Part shown: positions 20,679-22,347 of the stretch, piece after piece | How positions within the stretch are numbered: position 1 is the first letter of the stretch | How the letters are laid out: the number at the start of each line of letters is the position of its first letter | Assembly (NCBI GenBank): GCA_947503395.1 | Contig: CANNDP010000007.1 | Location: forward strand, 1 to 22,347 | Length of the DNA: 22,347 nt | Source: Actinomycetota bacterium | Lineage (GTDB): Bacteria > Actinomycetota > Actinomycetes > Nanopelagicales > Nanopelagicaceae | Direction of reading: 5' to 3' | Position numbers and translations under genes: made by a program | The notes under the pieces: model-generated | Told to the model about the DNA's origin: nothing | What the model saw: only the letters and a program-made list of their open reading frames with translations | Database searches by the model: none

Positions 20679-22347
20679 CACTTCCTTCCTACATTCCTAG
20701 TAGTGAATATATAGCCCATCGCCCCCTCATCAAACCTCCAGGACAGTGAAATTGGCCCATCCTTATCGCTTCGATAAACCCTAGAGCCCATATCCCTTAG
20801 CTTCTCCACAAGGGACGAATCGGGATGGCCATAACTATTTGACTCACCCACGCTAATAATTGAGATCTCTGGCGAGATTTGCCGCAGGAAGAGTTCGCTT
20901 TGAAAACGTGAGCCATGATGGGGAACCTTCAATATTGAAATGCCAGCTAGGTCATATCTCTTTGCAATCTCCTCTTGTGCTTCAGGTTCAATATCACCAG
21001 TAATTAATATCTTTACCTGCCCCACTTGGGCAAGAATTACAAGTGAGCGATTATTTTCCTGAGATCCATCGCCAGATAGATTCGAAAAATTAGAGGCAGC
21101 TGCAGGTGGCCAAAGAACCTCTAGCGATACATCATCAATTCTTGCAATATCGCCAGCTCCAACCTCTGATACTTCGTAGTTAGAGAGCTCCGCTCTAGAG
21201 ATATTCCCATTACTCCAGATCTGTCCAATCTCTCGCTTTCTTAAAGCTCCGGAAACCCCATAGTAATGATCAGCATGATTATGACTTAAGACAATTAGTG
21301 GCAAATGCTTGATACCAATGCTCTTTAAACAACGATCAAGTAGATCAGGGTCAGGGCCAGCATCAAATAGCAGAGCGCTACTATCAGAAATCTTTAGCAC
21401 CAGAGCATCACCCTGACCAACATCGCATTGCACTATGCGCCAAGCATCTCCCGGAAAGCTAGCCTTACTAAATATTCCAAAAAGGATAAGTGCAACTAGT
21501 GCTGCGATTGCAATTCTTCTCAAAGGGGCAAAGAATAAAACTGCAATAACTAGAGCCAGAGTTATCAGAAGAAGTTGATGTGAGAGCGAAAGCGTTGGCG
21601 TTTGATCAGAGAGTGATGCAATATAGGCAATCCAACGAGCTAGAAACTCTGCAATAGCCAATAGCCCCTCTGATAGAAAGGCGATTGGAAGAGTGAGCAC
21701 TGAAAGAAAACCGAGAACGGTCACCGGAGCTACTAAAAGTGAGGTCACGATATTAAATCCAATAGCAAAGAGTGGAGCTTGGGCGGTAAAGGCAATCAGA
21801 TAGGGAGTGCAGAGCAGGGTTGCAGCAGTTGAAACCGCAACAATTTCAGCCAACCAAGATGGTAGAAATCTAAGTAGGTATGCCTTAATTCCAGGTGAGA
21901 GAAATATCAAACCAGCGGTAGCAAGAACAGAGAGGATGAAGCCAGGATCTTGTCCCTGAAAGGGATCAAAGAGAAGTAGAACAATTACTGCGCTAGATAA
22001 GGCGGCTGCGGCATTTGCTCGATTGCCAGTGGCAATTGCCAATAAAACTACAAGAGCCATTAGCCCTGCCCGTAAAACTGAGGGCGATGGCCTAACTAAA
22101 AGTAGGAAGAGAAAGAGAATTAATCCCGTAGTAACTATCCTGACGCCAAGATTTGAAATAACTAGTCGCAGAATAAAGAAAACTAGCGCGCTAACAATGG
22201 CAAAATTTGCGCCACTAACTGCTGTGAGATGAGCAAGGCCAGAGCGGCGCATCTGCTTAGTAAATTCTTCGCTTTGAAGTGAGGTATCCCCCAAGATCAT
22301 TCCAGGAATTAGCGCGCCAGAATTACTTTCATATACCGCTGCTTGAT
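20657..22347 (-). CDS. comEC: ComEC/Rec2-type DNA uptake channel, N-terminus cut off by window edge
   Basis: ComEC forms the cytoplasmic-membrane channel for transforming DNA. About 562 C-terminal residues are visible; the frame is open to the window edge, so the start and the N-terminal OB-fold part are missing, and the ATG at 22300 is internal. The competence domain begins with LIPGMILGDTS and has the GLAHLTAVSGANFAIV motif, followed by roughly eight hydrophobic helices. A C-terminal metallo-beta-lactamase-like domain starts near WRIVQCDVGQGDALV and carries the intact metal site LSHNHADHYYG, then ITGDIE and KVPHHGS. That domain may degrade the non-transported strand. No defect is seen, so the uptake channel appears functional in the visible part. 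It overlaps the holA 5' end. Confidence 0.95.
   Translation of the reverse strand, partial: QAAVYESNSGALIPGMILGDTSLQSEEFTKQMRRSGLAHLTAVSGANFAIVSALVFFILRLVISNLGVRIVTTGLILFLFLLLVRPSPSVLRAGLMALVVLLAIATGNRANAAAALSSAVIVLLLFDPFQGQDPGFILSVLATAGLIFLSPGIKAYLLRFLPSWLAEIVAVSTAATLLCTPYLIAFTAQAPLFAIGFNIVTSLLVAPVTVLGFLSVLTLPIAFLSEGLLAIAEFLARWIAYIASLSDQTPTLSLSHQLLLITLALVIAVLFFAPLRRIAIAALVALILFGIFSKASFPGDAWRIVQCDVGQGDALVLKISDSSALLFDAGPDPDLLDRCLKSIGIKHLPLIVLSHNHADHYYGVSGALRKREIGQIWSNGNISRAELSNYEVSEVGAGDIARIDDVSLEVLWPPAAASNFSNLSGDGSQENNRSLVILAQVGQVKILITGDIEPEAQEEIAKRYDLAGISILKVPHHGSRFQSELFLRQISPEISIISVGESNSYGHPDSSLVEKLRDMGSRVYRSDKDGPISLSWRFDEGAMGYIFTTRNVGRKWWQIQWL

Noticed and set aside
22298..22300. Treating the ATG at 22300 as the comEC start
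   Set aside because: The frame stays open with ComEC-like residues (ALIPG) upstream to the window edge, so this Met is internal.
1..22347. CRISPR arrays, insertion sequences, attachment sites, toxin-antitoxin or defence genes
   Set aside because: No direct-repeat arrays, transposase motifs or terminal inverted repeats were seen; all genes are housekeeping.

Overview
The window reads as core chromosome of a low-GC, compact actinobacterium; my hand estimate from a few lines is about 43-44% GC. Actinobacterial signs are: an NdgR-type IclR regulator divergent from leuCD, HU with a long Lys/Ala tail, a stand-alone Lrp-type ligand-binding protein beside thiL and ddl, and the holA-rpsT-lepA-hemW-hrcA-dnaJ-rsmE-HIT-phoH-ybeY-CNNM gene order. 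Low GC, 1-4 nt gene overlaps and almost no intergenic DNA fit the streamlined aquatic lineages (Nanopelagicales/acI-like). That placement is inference. I see no transposase, phage gene, CRISPR array or toxin-antitoxin pair.

Left part (1-7364): a truncated thiL (minus) diverges from a small Lrp/AsnC ligand-binding protein (plus). This converges on a minus-strand operon, plsC-gpsA-ddl, for phospholipid precursor and peptidoglycan precursor synthesis. Upstream of it lie hup (HU) with its own terminator, then leuC-leuD (isopropylmalate isomerase, leucine pathway) with a terminator. The divergent ndgR is the likely leuCD regulator.

Middle (7365-9898): minus-strand tRNA-Gln(CUG) and tRNA-Glu(CUC) genes follow gltX (GluRS), which overlaps a fumarylacetoacetate-hydrolase-family gene. 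The synthetase sits beside the tRNA it charges, and tRNA-Gln suggests the usual indirect Glu-to-Gln route.

Right part (9908-22347): an unbroken minus-strand run, read from the right edge: comEC (truncated at the window edge, DNA uptake), holA (Pol III delta), rpsT, lepA, hemW, a DoxX-like membrane protein, hrcA, dnaJ, rsmE, a HIT protein, phoH, ybeY and a CNNM/CorC-type transporter. It covers translation quality control, ribosome maturation, heat shock and cofactor handling, and most genes are joined by stop/start overlaps that suggest translational coupling.

This is ordinary housekeeping DNA and I found no convincing new system. The items worth a second look are small: a possible leaderless plsC promoter fused to the hup terminator, a perfect hairpin in the hup leader, a candidate NdgR operator, the junction of two normally separate syntenic blocks, an orphan DoxX-like gene, and an excess of the hexamer AGCGCT.
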